A stretch of DNA of 64,000 nucleotides from Adiantum capillus-veneris (lineage: Eukaryota > Streptophyta > Polypodiopsida > Polypodiales > Pteridaceae), in contig CM043944.1 of NCBI GenBank assembly GCA_014529385.2, forward strand, positions 169,023,740 through 169,087,739, in the 5' to 3' direction. The notes below the pieces were generated by a model. The model was not told the origin of the DNA. It was given only the letters and a program-made list of their open reading frames with translations, and ran no database searches. A program made the translations under genes and the position numbers. Every line of letters begins with the position of its first letter. Position 1 is the stretch's first letter. Shown in pieces: positions 32,029-44,618 of the stretch.

Positions 32029-32168
32029 AACCGGTCGCACCAACTGGGACGCACCAACTGGGATTCATTTAAGCCTTGCCAACAGCCTACACGGACCTAA
32101 GCTCTTTGTTCTTCAGCGTTTACGGGGCTTGTATCCGAGAAGAAGCTTCCATTTAGCTTGCAGGGGTG
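30599..32168 (+). promoter_or_regulatory. Upstream region of the BTS homologue
   Basis: Non-coding DNA before the BTS start. It has a G-box/ABRE-like GACACGTGGC at 30906-30915 and CACGTG near 31009. Long (CT)n and (AG)n tracts lie at 31093-31161, 31324-31378, 31840-31876 and 31987-32025, the last about 145 bp before the start codon. GA-rich tracts in plant promoters can bind BBR/BPC factors. Any role here is inference. The transcription start is not known. Confidence 0.45.
31093..31378. repeat. (CT)n and (AG)n arms around a 76 bp tandem duplication
   Basis: (CT)n at 31093-31161 and (AG)n at 31324-31378 are reverse complements about 160 bp apart. Between them are two 76 bp units (31168-31243 and 31244-31319) starting CCAGTCTGAATTTCCC that differ at a handful of sites. 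The arms could pair as a hairpin. Confidence 0.88.
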
Positions 32169-32435
32169 ATGGAAGGCGCTGTGCAGGTGGCTCACCCGCA
32201 TGCTGGAAGGCCATTTGAGCAGAAACCAGCAACCAGAACATCCCCAACACCTGCAACCACCTTCCCCATACTAGAATTCCTGTTTTTTCACAAGGCCATT
32301 AGAGCTGAATTGGGCCGCCTTTATGTGGATGCGCTTGCTGTTGAAAAAGGTGGCGAGAGAGAGTTTCAAGCTCTATATGAACGCTACGAATTTCTTCGCC
32401 TTGTCTACCTGCAGCATAGTAATGTGGAGGATGAG
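32169..32435 (+). CDS. BTS: BTS exon 1
   Basis: 89 codons from ATG 32169; an in-frame GTG directly precedes the ATG. The exon ends GATGAG|GTTAGT, phase 0. It encodes a proline/threonine-rich N-terminus and the first helix pair of hemerythrin domain 1, including FHKA and LQHSNVEDE. Confidence 0.93.
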
Positions 32436-35400
32436 GTTAGTCTTTGCATTAATCTCTCTTGGCTCTCATTGATAGAAGAATACCTATGGCCTTGTCCTAG
32501 ACACAGTGAAGTTTACTGTGCATTATTGCAGGCACGTTGTAAATAACTTTCTGGCTTTGTTGATCAGCTGAAATTGTTAGTAAGAATGTATGACAGTCTG
32601 GAAATAGTATTGCACTCTTGAATGATACTGCTCAAGGCATGCCTTCCTCCTAGCATTCTTTAGCGAGTGGCCAAACCGTTCTGAGCCCATTGCGGGCATG
32701 TATGATATTATGGAAAGAATAATGGACTATTTAAACTCTATGGAGAGCACTACTCAATATATGCTCATCTTCTACTGTTTCATCATATCTGAATGGGGTT
32801 GCGTGTTTGAAGGAGATACTTTTTTGTAGGTTGTGTAAGATTTAATGGAGATATTCATCTTAGCCCCTCTCTTAGTTTGCAAGTTCAGACTTTTTCGATC
32901 CTGTGAAGGGATGTTTTTTAGTCACTTAGTGGACATGATGTCTGTTTGTGGGGTGACAGCTTTTCAGCTTCATGAATATTTGTTTGGAGGGTGTGCATAA
33001 TTACTCATCTTAGCCCGTCTTTTAGTTCATCATGTCAAGAATTTTCACCCTTAAGATTGCATATCATTAGCTGCTCAATGGACATGCAATTCATTTGATT
33101 TTTGTCTGAGCGGTGACCACATGTTGAGCGTTATGGACATATATTTTCTTGGTGTCTCTTAAGTTTGTAAGGTCAAAATTTTTCAACCTTACCAAGGCAT
33201 ATCATTACTCGCTCAGTGGACATGCAAATGGTTTGACTTTTGTTTGGGCGGTGACCATGTGTTGAGCCCCCAAGTATCCATCCTGCACACATGACATGAC
33301 ACACACATGACATGACACAAGCCAAACAGATCTATAAAACAACATAAAGGGTGGACCGTTGACTCACTTCCCTGTCATAGAGCCTAGTTGGCTCACCTCC
33401 AAGCCTTGGAGCTTGCATCTACTTTGGCCTAGTGTAAAGCGAGAGAGAAGGAAAGGCCTCGAGCTGCAAGCACACACACAACCAAGAGAACACACATTGG
33501 AGATGGAGGGTGGAGGCTCTTGTTTTTCTTTTCACTACTCAAAATAATAAGATGGTCTACAAAAAATAAGTAGAAAAGTACAACAGAATGAGATAGCTAT
33601 GTACAACAATCAATGTGAAATGGCAAGTAGTGCCATTTTCAGCTTACAGACATAATTGGGATGACTCAAATTCTCATAACCTTGTGGTTGCTCCATAAAT
33701 ACCTCTCCTTGTTAGTCACTGTGCAAGAATGCATCCTTTACATCCATTTGATGCAGAATCCAATCCTTTGATGCAACCACTATAATAACAGCATAATAGT
33801 GGCCATCTTAGGCACGAGACTAAAAATCTTCTAACAAATCAATGCCATAAGTTTGTGTATAGACTTTTGCTACTAATCTAGTTGAGTATCCACTCACTAA
33901 GCCATGTGCATTATGCTTCACCCCTTGCCTATTGGCAACTACTGGCTCTACTTTAATAAAAACGTATTCGTTTCTTTAAAACTTTCTGGAACTTGTAGCA
34001 TTTGTTAGAATCAAAATCCCTCAACTAGGCACCCCTTGTGGTATTTCTTTCCTACTCGAGTTGAGAGTACAATTGCCGGTGTAAGCTTGGCTCCACAAAA
34101 GTGGACACCCTTAGCTCACACAAGGCCTTTATTTATAGGCCTGTGGCCTCTTGCTTTCACACAGCATGAAAATCTAATGGTTCTAATAAACTTGGCTCCC
34201 AAAGGAGCGTTTTATGGGCTGCCATGTCTAGCTCCTCTGATCGGGCTTAGGCTTGGCTTATCCTCTCCCTCGTTTCATTCCACAAGGTCATTGGCCACGT
34301 CACTCGGCTATGAGTCCCATTATCATCATAAAACGTTTCAACCTTGAAATGTTTTTATTTCAAAATGACGGTAATCAATACACACGCCAAGAGTCATCCT
34401 TCTTCTGCACTAGAAGCACTAGAGAGCAAAAGGGTGAAGAACTAGGTTGAATCAGCCCTTTTTCTAATAGCTTCTCTACTTGGCCCATAATCTCTTTTTG
34501 CTGAGCTGCACCGGTAATGAATCAGAAAAATAGTCACTAAAATCTCACCAAAATGTTGACCTTTCTTTATCTAACACACATAACTTTGGTTGACAATTAT
34601 TTGGAAAATCACGTGCAAAAATCAAGTATGTAGAAAGATGATTCTTAATTACATAAGTGATAGCCGAAGCAAATACAATAGGGATAGAATCCACTTTAAG
34701 CTTTACATCAAGGATGTGAGTTTTGCCCCTATGCGGAAGGGTAATCTTTTTGTTGAAGACATCCAACACTCCATGTATATGGAACATCCATGGGATTCCC
34801 AACAGCGCATCGCACCCTTCCAGTGGCATGATATAAAATTCCTCCGTGTCCACATATGATTGAATATGTAGACGCAGTTTTCCAATAATAGGCATAACGC
34901 ACTCTGAGTTTTTTAGGACATGCCAACCCTGTCTCTGTTGTGTACCCCATCTCTTCAGCTTTGATGCCCAACTTGATTGCCAACTGTGGTGTGATAAAGT
35001 TTGCTTTAGTACTTGGATCAAAGAAGATGAGTGTTGTCTCGTCTCTGACTTTACCCTATGCTGCATAACTCAGTGGCATTTGAGTTTGGCCTATCACCCA
35101 CCATATCTGGCACTAACCCGGCCGTGGGTTTGGGCTTCTTCCCTTTCCTGTCCTCTTTGTCCTCTTGAGTCAATTGGCCGCCTCCCCTAGGGACAATCTG
35201 CAGCAAAATGGCAAGGCTGCATATAAAGCATTTGTTCTCAGCCATTAAAGCCTTCTTTTCCTCGAACGACTTGCGCACGAAATGCTTCCTTTTCTTTTTC
35301 TTGGTTTTGCATACGTCTCAGTTGAGTCCTTAGCTTTCCAAGTTTCCCTATCTTTTCTGACCCCTGGGACGCCTCGGGAGTCACGTTCACAAAGGGCTTC

Positions 35401-38400
35401 TTTGTTGACCCCCTTTCAGTTGCCCTGAAACCTACCATCCTCTCCCTTCAACAATGCATGACCAGTGTTGGTAACTTCCGTACGTTGAGTAAGGGTAGCC
35501 ACTCTGTTCTTTGTACAGTAGTCTCGAAGCCTTTTAGGTAGCCCACAACAAAACTTCTCAATTTTCTCTATCAATGGCACAAACCTGTAGGAGGTTACTG
35601 AGAGCAACGCTTTACAGAACCTCCGATTGTACTCCTGTAGGCTCTTGCAAGTAGCCACAGTAAGTTGGTGCATATCCGTCATGACATCGGCTTCAAATTC
35701 ATTTGACAGCCATGCAATTGCAAAAAACATTTGCTTGAAATATACCCATGTGGCGGGTCCCTGTCCTTGCATCAACAGTGGCGTCCACCGTGTAAGCGCA
35801 TTGCCTTTCAAGAAAGTCGCAGCTTTCCTAACCTTGGAGTCCTTTGTAAAATCCCCCCCTACATAAGAAAGTAAGAGCCTTTGTCTTATCCTCAAAGCCG
35901 CTGAAAGTATCACACTTCACAGCTGCACCACCTTCTTTGTATGCTTTTGGCTTTTCCAGCCAAATTATCATAGGGAATTGTCTACAACATGGGCACTGCA
36001 ATAGGGATCATTGGCGCCCCTTGGCCATTCACACTCTGAGTCAGTGGTGCCATATGTGCGTGCTGGTCGGAAAAACCAGCCATGCCAAAATTGCGCCGTG
36101 GCACCCAAACTGGCCCTGATTGCACTGAAACCCTTGCTGCATGCCAATGTTACCATACATGGGGTTTGGTGTCATGCCTTGCACACCCCCAAAGACTGTT
36201 CCTGGCATATATTGCTGGTTTCCAAGTGCATAACCAGCCATGCTCTGAAACACAAATCCACCCTCGAAATACCCAAGATGTACTGTGGGTGATGGAAGAA
36301 CTTGTTGCATAGCGTGGGAACTGGTTCCTTGTCCATTTAATGCAACATATGGACTTTGAAAGGTGGCTGGCTGAACTGGTAAAGGCTGTCGAATAGGCAT
36401 CCAACCACCTGCTCGTGGACAGAAGGAATTTGTCTTGGAGCCCTAACTGACTCCGCAACATGCGAGTGCTCCCTGCCATGCTGAGACGCAAAAGGGACTT
36501 GGGCTTGAGCCTCAACAGGCTCTCCTGCATGAGAAAGTTGCCTTGTTTGTTGTGACTCTGGTGGCGCTTGCAGAAATTCCATAAACCTAGGGTTGTGCGC
36601 CAACCGAGAAAACACATTCACAGCAGCAACCAATTGTGTCTTGATCTCATCCTCTTCTAGCTGCCCAGCCATAAACCCTTGACCTTGTGGAGCATTCAAA
36701 TCAACAAAAGGTACAGACAGGGGTGGCTGTGAACTTTTGCCATGCGCGAACACCGGAGGAGGAACAACCTGTCTGTCTTGTGAAGAGGAACACGGGCATC
36801 GTTTGTCCTATTAGCCATAGTGTAATTCCAAGTTCTTGTGCTCCACTTTGCCTCTTTTGAGTTAATTTCCTAGTGCCCACCAACTTATAAGTGTCGCGTG
36901 GGGTCTAAATGACTTTGAAGTGAGCCTAGATACCTTTTATAGCTTAGATTTCAGTGCCGATTGCTTTTGTCTTCTGATGCGAGCTCATCTGAGCACTCTG
37001 CAGCTAAGCGTGAGTGAATTCTCCTCCCTCCACACCGTCTCTGTGCTGCTCCGATGTCGGGCCGACCATCTCGTGGCGACTTACACTTCATGGCTGCGGG
37101 TGACTCTCTTGGCTGTCGGTCGTTTCACACCGGCCACACAATGTCCGACCATTTGTGACTTCTAAAAGAGGGTCCCAAAAGTTAAATAAAAATCAATGGA
37201 AAGAAACTAGCAACTAAGGTTAGTGGTTGCCAACTTGCCACAGCCTCATGACAAGCAGAGAGGCGTAGATGCTCCTTTCTTCACACATGGGCAAGATCTT
37301 TAGTTCTTTTCAATATGGATCATGGTCACATCACATGGCATTACGCTCCTCTCGAGTGGTTCATTTTGCATTCCTCATACAGGCCACCTTGATATCTACA
37401 TAGCCCTCACATTGTTGTCCTTGTTTGTACATCCTTTGGGTGATAGGCCATGGAGGATCTCGAGACGTCTCTATTGTACACAATATACAACCACTTTTCC
37501 CACAAAAACGAAGTGAACTCAAATTTCTCATGTTGGAGATGGATCAAAGTATATCTAACCTCTTACCTCATTCTCGTCGAGAAAACCATCGCTAAGGCAT
37601 CTGTGAATACATCCAAGAAGTCTCTCTTTTTGCGTTGCACCGCTTCCCGTTGCAGGGAATATACATGACGACATACTTCAAAAGAGGCAGGAATTCGTGA
37701 AGCAAACCGTGCACCTGGGTCCTCATAGGTAACACGAAGGCTTTTGGGATATTGTTAAGTGGCATGGAGTCAAGACCTATGTGTCTTGCCAAGGATCGGT
37801 ACACGCGACTCCAAGATGACCAGTATCTTTTCTCATGTGCTGATTGGGATGTAACATGAAGGCCATGTTGGCAATTGTTTAAACTTTAGGCACTTACGAA
37901 GGCGATCTCTTCTGCTCTACAAACATTGGAGATTAGATGTGTGCAAAGCTCATTGATCGAGACTCTTCTATGATGCGAATGGTCATCCTCTTGGGATAAT
38001 GATTTTACCTCCAGTTTGAAGCCTGTATTTCCATGTCATTCCTAATGAAGGCAGGGGATATCCATAACTCTCGGCTATGGAAAGTGCACTGATGAGTACT
38101 CGGCTAGCCGCTTTGGTACATATAGATGATAATTTTAGTAATGAGGACATGTAATCAAATTAAAAACGACTAGACCTTTATGTAAATGTATTGTGTGTGT
38201 GTTTCTTTTTTTTGGGGGGGGGGGGGGGGAGAGCATGTATGCCAAGTCATTGATCCTACTGATGATGATAGTCGGATGCTGAGTATTTAGTCAGTGCTAT
38301 ACATTATGTTAGTGGGGATGGTGTAGTATCAAGTTAATAAACTGTAGCATGGAGTTGATGATGATTGTATGGTCTTGTGGATGACTACCAAGGGTCTAAA

Positions 38401-40218
38401 CTCCATTTCTTGTACATTAACACTTTTTCCTGGTATCATCTAGATACGTGAAGTGTGACGCGACACTGGAGAGTGAAGTAGACTGACAAAACAGAGAATT
38501 GACAGAGTATGGAGAATAGATATGACAAAATAGAGAATCTGTATCGATATTTGATCATTACAAAAGGAGCTTAACTCGTATCATAACCTACCCCCGAGCT
38601 ATTTTACTCTCAATCACAGAGTTTCTTGTGTTTGAAGAATAGGATTATTTACTTTTTGCTAATAGGTACTCCACAATCGCACCAGGTGGAGACGAGCACA
38701 ATGGGCACTTGCTCATTTATGCAGTTCAACTGTGGAATCTCCATTGCACGGCGACAGAAGTCTGAAGTACATAAACTAGTGCTTTAATGTCTTAGATTTG
38801 GTTTTTGATCCTCAGTTTTTGCAACCAGACACAATCTTTTATTTTATTTGCTCTCCATCTTTGCCATGCATACATGCTTAACTAGAACGGACTCTCATGA
38901 TTTTTTCGATCTTCAAAAGGTGGGTTTGCTTCAAAAGCTAACATGTACTCATTGCAGGTTATCTTTCCAGCGCTTGATAGCAGAGTAAAAAATGTGGCAA
39001 AGACTTATTCCTTGGAGCATAAAGAAGAAAGTGATTTGTTCAATCAGGTGCTAGAGCTTCTCAATGTAGCACTCAGAGAGAAGGCAAACACTTCAACAAA
39101 ATTGCGGCGAGAGCTGATATGTCGTACTGAAGCTATTCAGACTACACTTTGCAAGCATATGTCAAAGGAGGAAGAACAGGTGAAATTTGCTAGCTTTATT
39201 GTTAAATAATTGTTATATCAATTAAAATGTTTTACAAGCTTTTAAGCTTCATCTTGACTAATTGATAGCTTAGGATAGTATTGGTTCTTGACTCCTTTCG
39301 GGTTGTCGCTACCAAGTACGTCCCTTGTATGTGCCTGCAGTCACTAGCAGTTGGTCTCTCAAAAATTTTGAACAGTTTTCAGCAATTGTAGCTATTGCCT
39401 GAAGTCATTTGATTGTAGCTCTATTGCCATGCAAGTGTATTTTTCTAACCTCCACTAAAGTTCGTGATCCAGCCTGGACACTTAGCATTCTTTTGCAATC
39501 GTTCCTTTTTTTCTTGGATACAGGTCTTTCCTCTGCTTATCCAGCATTTTAGTACCCATGAACAAGCTGGGCTCGTATGGCAGTTCATGTGTAGCATTCC
39601 AGTAAACCTTATGGAGGTATTTCTCCCTTGGCTTGCTTCTTGTCTATCACAGGTTGAACATCAAGAGATGATTGCCTGTATGCATCAAGTGGTTCCAAAA
39701 GAGAAGCTTTTACAACAGGCAAGATTCATCCAGTTTCACAGTACTTTACAGTACTTTACACAGGTTATCTAAGGCTAACTGAAGCTAAAATATAATATGC
39801 TGTCCCTTGTGTAGGTTGTATTTGCATGGTTAAAAGGACCTTGCTCTGCAATAAATGGAGACACTGGGAATGCTTGTGAGGCTGTTTACAGCTCTAGTAT
39901 AACATCGTCTGTGAACAACTTTTTTAGAGTGACATCATCGATCCAAGGAGAATGCCCTCAGGCATCAAAAGGGGAAGTCTTACCTTGCAAGAGGAAGGTT
40001 GATTGTCTTAATGTGGGTATTGACGAATATAACAACGGGTCTCTTGCTGAGAGTACGTTCTTTCCCATTGATATACTGCTCTACTGGCATGATGCTATCA
40101 GGAAAGAACTCGCTGAATTTTCTCAAGAAGTGATTTGCGCACAGCTATCTGCATGTACAAATTTATCGGTTCTTCGTGAGCGATTGCAGTTCTTGGTAGA
40201 TGCATGTGGTTTTCACAG
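32169..40218 (+). CDS. BTS: BRUTUS-like hemerythrin E3 ubiquitin ligase, 5' part (exons 1-4)
   Basis: Spliced from 32169-32435, 38958-39179, 39524-39718 and 39815-40218, giving 362 codons plus two bases. The protein aligns across all four exons with the N-terminus of plant BRUTUS, as known from Arabidopsis. Hemerythrin domain 1 covers about residues 32-245: FLFFHKAIRAEL, the HSNVEDEVIFPALD region, SLEHKEESDLF, LCKHMSKEEEQVFPLL and HEQAGLVWQFMCSIPVN carry the iron-ligand His and Glu residues. Domain 2 starts near 305 (PIDILLYWHDAIRKEL) and is cut by intron 4. In the family, three hemerythrin domains precede CHY, RING and rubredoxin-type zinc regions, the protein senses iron, and it marks bHLH iron-response factors for degradation in the nucleus. 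Those later regions lie beyond this window. All visible exons are open, so the gene may be functional. Confidence 0.93.
33640..33985 (-). pseudogene. Copia reverse transcriptase fragment
   Basis: The minus strand reads LHQMDVKDAFLHSD, then QGEVFMEQPQGY and HPNYVCK, a well-known copia reverse transcriptase block, with a TAA replacing one codon in the middle. Upstream degraded codons resemble the preceding finger region. Only this piece is recognisable. It lies antisense in BTS intron 1. Confidence 0.75.
34330..36883 (-). pseudogene. Gypsy gag-protease fragment in BTS intron 1
   Basis: The minus strand carries a Gag N-terminal part (36883-36041 in shifted frames), a capsid region at 35913-35416 (KVRKAATFLKGNALTRW, YNRRFCKALL, FCCGLPKRLRDYC), and a protease-linked region at 35066-34545 whose active site reads FFDPSTKANFI where the related element at 50-57 kb has FFDGGAKANFI. 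The beginning of reverse transcriptase (DDSWRVCIDYR) follows near 34380, then the homology stops. The GKT-LDVKLK-SIPIV block shows it belongs to the same family as the 50-57 kb gypsy. It is truncated and frameshifted. Confidence 0.82.
36884..38957. other. Intron DNA without recognised element
   Basis: The left part (36884-37170) may be the leader or LTR of the adjoining gypsy fragment. The remainder shows no ORF with family motifs. A poly-G run near 38211-38230 and short GT tracts are present. Confidence 0.45.
38958..39179 (+). CDS. BTS: BTS exon 2
   Basis: 74 codons, phase 0 on both sides (TTGCAG|GTTATC and GAACAG|GTGAAA). It encodes VIFPALDSRVKNVAKTYSLE and the helices through CKHMSKEEEQ of hemerythrin domain 1, including the SLEHKEE iron-site histidine. 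Confidence 0.93.
39524..39718 (+). CDS. BTS: BTS exon 3, followed by a GC-AG intron
   Basis: 65 codons from GATACAG|GTCTTT to ACAACAG|GCAAGA. It encodes VFPLLIQHFSTHEQAGLVWQ and VFLPWLASCLS up to EKLLQQ. The next exon starts GTTGTATTTGCATGG at 39815, exactly continuing the family alignment, so the 96 bp intron 39719-39814 has GC at its donor and AG at its acceptor. Confidence 0.9.
39815..40218 (+). CDS. BTS: BTS exon 4
   Basis: 134 codons plus two bases, from TTGTGTAG|GTTGTA to CACAG|GTGACC. It encodes the VVFAWLKG linker, a variable serine-rich part, and the start of hemerythrin domain 2 (FPIDILLYWHDAIRKELAEF, LRERLQFLVDACGFH). The exon ends in phase 2, where the family has a serine codon. 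Confidence 0.92.
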
Positions 40219-40760
40219 GTGACCTTTCTTACCACCCTTACAGCTGCTCTTAATGTCTTCGACTTTCTTTGTGAAAATGAAAATGTTGAATGTTTGATCA
40301 GCCAGCCTACCATGTACCATGGATGTTCTATCCACATTTCCACTTCGACAGCTGACAGGTTTGCTTTATGCAAAGGCAAAGAGAGAAAGAAAGCCTTGTT
40401 AACGTCTTCTAGAGGCCAAAGTTTTACCTATGAGATGGAATGGTGTACATGTGCGTCCTTTGTGTACACTCTATCTAGAAAAAAGGACAAACTGCTGAAA
40501 TTGAACATGCTACAAAATAAAATAGATTGATGTGTATGAGGGATGAGGGGGGTGGAGCTCTAACTAATGGAAGTGAAACTACATGCGTAGGGGCTTGATC
40601 CGGTACCAAACTGGGGGTATAGTTGGCATGCATAGGTAGGTAGTGGGTGAAGAGTCCCTGCAACATATCACCAGGCTTGAGAAAGCCCACTCTATCTCCC
40701 TCCACATTGTTTACTCATGTCGTAGTCGAATCTTGAATGGTCGTGCGATGAGCGCGCGCG

Positions 40761-40809
<49 letters not shown>

Positions 40810-40835
40810 GAAGAAGAGTATTTTAACATCGTAGG
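40219..40835 (+). other. Start of BTS intron 4, with old LINE tail and (CA)n
   Basis: The donor is GTGACC. No matching next exon was found up to 64,000. Near 40380-40450, GAGAGAAAGAAAG, TTAACGTCTTCTAGAGGCC and ACCTATGAGA resemble the conserved 3' end of the LINEs further right, so an older LINE tail is likely. (CA)n fills about 40764-40806. Confidence 0.65.
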
Positions 40836-43155
40836 AAGAGAGAGAGAGAAATGAAATGTTATATTAACGTCTTCAAAAGGCCAAAATGACCTATGAGACC
40901 AGAGCGTTACAACGTGGTGGATCTGATACAGAGTTAGAATAACAAAATGAAATGACAACATGATGAAATATAAATATTATGAAATCCTAAGCTGGTAGGT
41001 GTGAACTAAGCAGCTAGTCGGGTAGCTAAACCACAAGTCACAAGAGATCCAGCATTGGTCACTGGCAGATCTCATTAATCTCCTCCATGGTCAGCAGTTT
41101 GACTGGGCGTCGTGCAGGTTGGGCCAAAGTGACCCGGATCCTCTGATGTAGCCTCTGTCGATGCTGTGTAGTCTTCCGTAGTCGTGGGTGTTTGGATATC
41201 TCCAATTCAGTCGCTCGGTCGATCAGTGTGCCTCTGGTGTGAGGCGACAAGGTTTGCTGTGGTAGTAGCTCCTCCGGGTGTCCAGTGTCTGCTTTAAAGA
41301 AGTCTGTGATGTGTCTCTGAGACTGGCTAGCCTCTCCTCTCAGCAGGCTCTCTCTGTGTCTGCGCAGCTCGAGCAGAAACAAACCCAGGCATCTCTGATC
41401 CTCGTACCTCATGACTTTGGAGAGTGGTCCAAAGCCCTCTTTGAACAAGCAGTGGAAGCGGCCTCGTATCTCTAGTAGACGGGGCAGTGGTATGTGTAGT
41501 GTAACTCTGTCTCAGGCTCCATGTCACACAGGGGGCATGTCCTGGCCTTTGTTGGTACTCCGTTGTATCTCGCAGTCTCGATCCGCAACTGGTGTGAAGA
41601 TGTGCGTATCTGGCCAATAGCACACCGTATCCCATGAGACAAGTGGGTGTCCATGTATCTGGGCCTCGGCACAAAACCGTCCGCCGTAAGCTGGAGAAGA
41701 TGTTCTCTATAGAAAGCCATCTTCGTGCCCAGTTCCTGAGCTGGCTATATCCATGTCCTCCTGGTGTGTAGCTTAGTCAGGTCCTGGCGGATGAGCCTGG
41801 TGATATCGGACTGTGTAAAGAGTCATGGAGGGTGCGTCTAGTGAGTATTGGAAGGGGGGCAATCTGTCTATACTGAACCCATGCGCCTGGAACCATGATG
41901 TCATCTCCCATACCAACATGCTGTATCTCCCTGCATGGCTAATTGTCGAGAGGACTCAAGTGCAAGGCGGGCGTATCCGTCTCTGTGAAGTTCCCACATC
42001 AGTGTATGGAGGAGCGCCTCAACCACTAGTGGGGGGCAGCTAGCTTTGCTCGGATAATGGCACGTGGTACTGAAGCCTTGGCTCTAATGAGCCGCGAGAT
42101 CATAGAGACCAAGGGCTTCTCCATGTCCCCCCATCCATCAATGCGACCTGTCCTCCCGTGATGATCCAATGAAGGCCCCCAGATCTCAGCTCCATAGAGC
42201 AATGTAGAAGCCACCAATGTGTCAAAGAGCCAGAGCTTTGTCCGAGGCTCCTGAAACTGAACCTGTGAACACATCCTCTCCAATCTACCCAATGCCGAAT
42301 GGGCTTTGGTCAATCTAGTCTCTGCTGCTCTCCTTAATGAGAATGCTACTCCACCGTCTCCTGGCCGTATGTGAATGCGGGCACTGACCTCCTGATCCAC
42401 TGTGGGGTGGTATAAAGACCATGATCTTGGTTTTACCAAGGTTGACAGACAAACCACTTTCATGGGCAAACCTATACAAAGTATCCAAGTGACGTTGCAT
42501 CCCCTCCGGAGAGTCGGAGATCAACACAATATCATCAGCGTATAACAATAGCGGGATCCATGTCCCCGCCAGCGATGCACCTCTATCCCCATCTCTCTCA
42601 ATGTAGTCAAAAACCTCATCCACATACATACCAAATAGAGTAGGAGAGAGCGGGCAGCCCTGCTTCACCCCAATAGTGAAGTGAACCGGTGTAGATAGAC
42701 CCTCCGAGGTGCGTACATGCCCTACTACTGATCTGTACAATGCCATGATCCGCCAAATGAGCTCTGTGGGTACTCCCATCTCCTGTAATCTGCGCATCAG
42801 TCTAGCTCTTGGTACTTTGTCAAATGCTTTGCGGAAGTCCACAAAGGTACAATAGATCCGTCTCCCACGGGATCTGCCCTCCTCGATGATGGCCTTGAGT
42901 GTCAAGATATGGTCAAGAGTAGAAAAACTCTCCTGAACCTTGCCTGCCCAACTGCAGGCATTCCCTCTCCCTCTGTCCATCTACTCAGCTGCTGCTCAAG
43001 AATGGATGCGGACAACCGTACCAATGTTTGTCCAATCATGATAGTGCAATACTTCCCAGGCTCCATAGGGTCTCCTGATTTGAAAATAGGTACAATCGTA
43101 GATAGTCTCCAGGTGTCAGGCAAGCCCTCGCACATGGCATGGTTAAACATGACTG
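40836..43155 (-). pseudogene. LINE A: reverse transcriptase to 3' end, 5'-truncated
   Basis: The minus strand begins inside the reverse transcriptase at 43155, directly beside an (AG)n tract. Motifs in order are STIVPIFKSGDP, VDFRKAFDKVPRARL, GVKQGCPLSPTLFG and LLYADDIVL (about 42531-42550, catalytic Asp pair kept), then the thumb and a C-terminal domain with a cysteine-histidine motif CPLCDMEPETELHYTYHC near 41490-41550. Frameshifts lie near 42310-42470, 41720-42030 and 41450. The 3' untranslated part carries GGTCATTTTGGCCTTTTGAA and ends in a short (CT)n tail at 40849-40836. LINE reverse transcriptase copies its own RNA at the target site. This copy is dead. Confidence 0.88.
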
Positions 43156-43156
43156 C

Positions 43157-43237
<81 letters not shown>
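43156..43237. repeat. (AG)n tract, LINE tail and LINE A boundary
   Basis: 82 bp of AG repeats. On the minus strand they are the (CT)n tail of the ORF1-only element and also the point where 5'-truncated LINE A starts. Confidence 0.92.
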
Positions 43238-43240
<3 letters not shown>

Positions 43241-43381
43241 TATCGTCCGCGAAGGTCAAATATGACCCATGGGACCAAAATAAAACATGACAGTACAATA
43301 GTTTCTTCCACTGAAGGCATCGGATACATATCATAAGGACTGAGGGTCCATCCACAAGAAAAAGGAAAGCAAAGACAAAAC

Positions 43382-43606
43382 CTAGGGAGGGTTTGGAGGG
43401 AGGGGAGCGGGGCTTGGATTGCGGAACTCTTGGATGACCGCTTTGCCCCCTCGATAAACTACCCATTTGCCTTGTTTGCGGGCTTCGTGCATCTTCTTGA
43501 GCTCGATTCCTTTGCGTTTGAGTTGGTCATTGGTTAATTTCTCGGGAATCCAAAGATTGGTTTCCTTGAGGAGGCGGGATTTGTCACAAATGGGAGCGCA
43601 TAACAA
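43382..43606 (-). pseudogene. LINE ORF1 C-terminal part
   Basis: A 74-codon frame with ETNLWIPEKLTNDQLKRKG, then KKMHEARKQGKWVVYRGGKA. This resembles the C-terminal domain of L1-type ORF1 proteins, where a basic domain follows the RRM. It probably continues the coding frame that breaks off near 45050, with about 1.4 kb inserted between. Confidence 0.55.
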
Positions 43607-44618
43607 TATAAAATATACTCGGATAGATAGAATTTATTACTTAATACTGAGCCAAAGGATATGGAGAGAAATAAATAGTGAGAGAGATAGAGAGTGGAAG
43701 ATCGACACAGTACTGGGGACTAGAAGTGTCTCCCCCTTAAAGAGAATCCTTTATTAGGGAGAATCTTTTTACAAGCACAAGAACCGGAGAAAACCCCTCC
43801 GTTCTAATTCTCTGACTCGATGGTCGTTACGGGAAATCTGAGAGACGAGCTCTCAATCCTTTCCGTCTGTACTTGGAGTCGAGACTCCACAGACAATTTC
43901 CGTATCCGGTTCCGGGAATTCCCAAGCGTAGGTCGAAGCCTTCTCGCTTCTCCTTCGCGCTGAAGTACCTGCAAACACACACGCAAACACGCGACAACAA
44001 TTCGTATGGCGAATCCACAATAGATACCTGTCGCTCTTGTGCGGGAAAAGTGACTTCCGTGCTTCGTAGTCTCGCGATCTCTTTGCGTTATCTGGCGGCA
44101 GAGTCTTCTCTTGCTGACGTTGGTAACTCCTTTTCGGTGAGGGTATGTGGTGCTTTTATAGCTCCTTGGCCACGGTACGAATAGCTGCTCGTGTAGAGAT
44201 CGTGGCCGTTTTTTTTCGGGTTTTTTTTTTGTTTGCTGTTCTACCCGAAATAGGGAGAGAGAGAATTCGCTGGTTGGTTTTGTTGCTTTATTTTCTAAGT
44301 GGCTGCCCACTTATTAAGTGGGCGGTTGGCATATTTTAAAATTGGTCTGTACCTGCCCAAAAACTCAATAAAACCTTATAGGTTTAAAACAATGCTTTTC
44401 ACAACACTTTCCAGGCGTCTCTGGATGCAACCACATGCACAAATGCAATGCAGACATAGATTCCTCACGGAAAAGCGTTTGCTCTTCCCGAAAAACTCGT
44501 TAAAATTTTTCGCTTTTTAAGAAAAGCTTCTCAGAACCCATCTTTATTCTTGTGCTTGCGTCTTTACGCGTATTCCTCTTTCCAGTTCGGATTTCCTCTC
44601 GTCTATGGATATCCCCTT

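Larger units (their letters stand above)
32436..38957 (+). other. BTS intron 1 (6,522 bp)
   Basis: Starts GTTAGT and ends TCATTGCAG. It carries a copia reverse transcriptase scrap and a gypsy gag-protease fragment, both antisense. The rest (32436-33640 and 36884-38957) has no recognisable gene. A G-rich run lies near 38211-38230. Segments near 32850-33260 repeat a theme of TTAGCCC, GTTTGTAAGGTC and TCATTAGCTGCTCAATGGACATG in three diverged copies. Confidence 0.88.
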
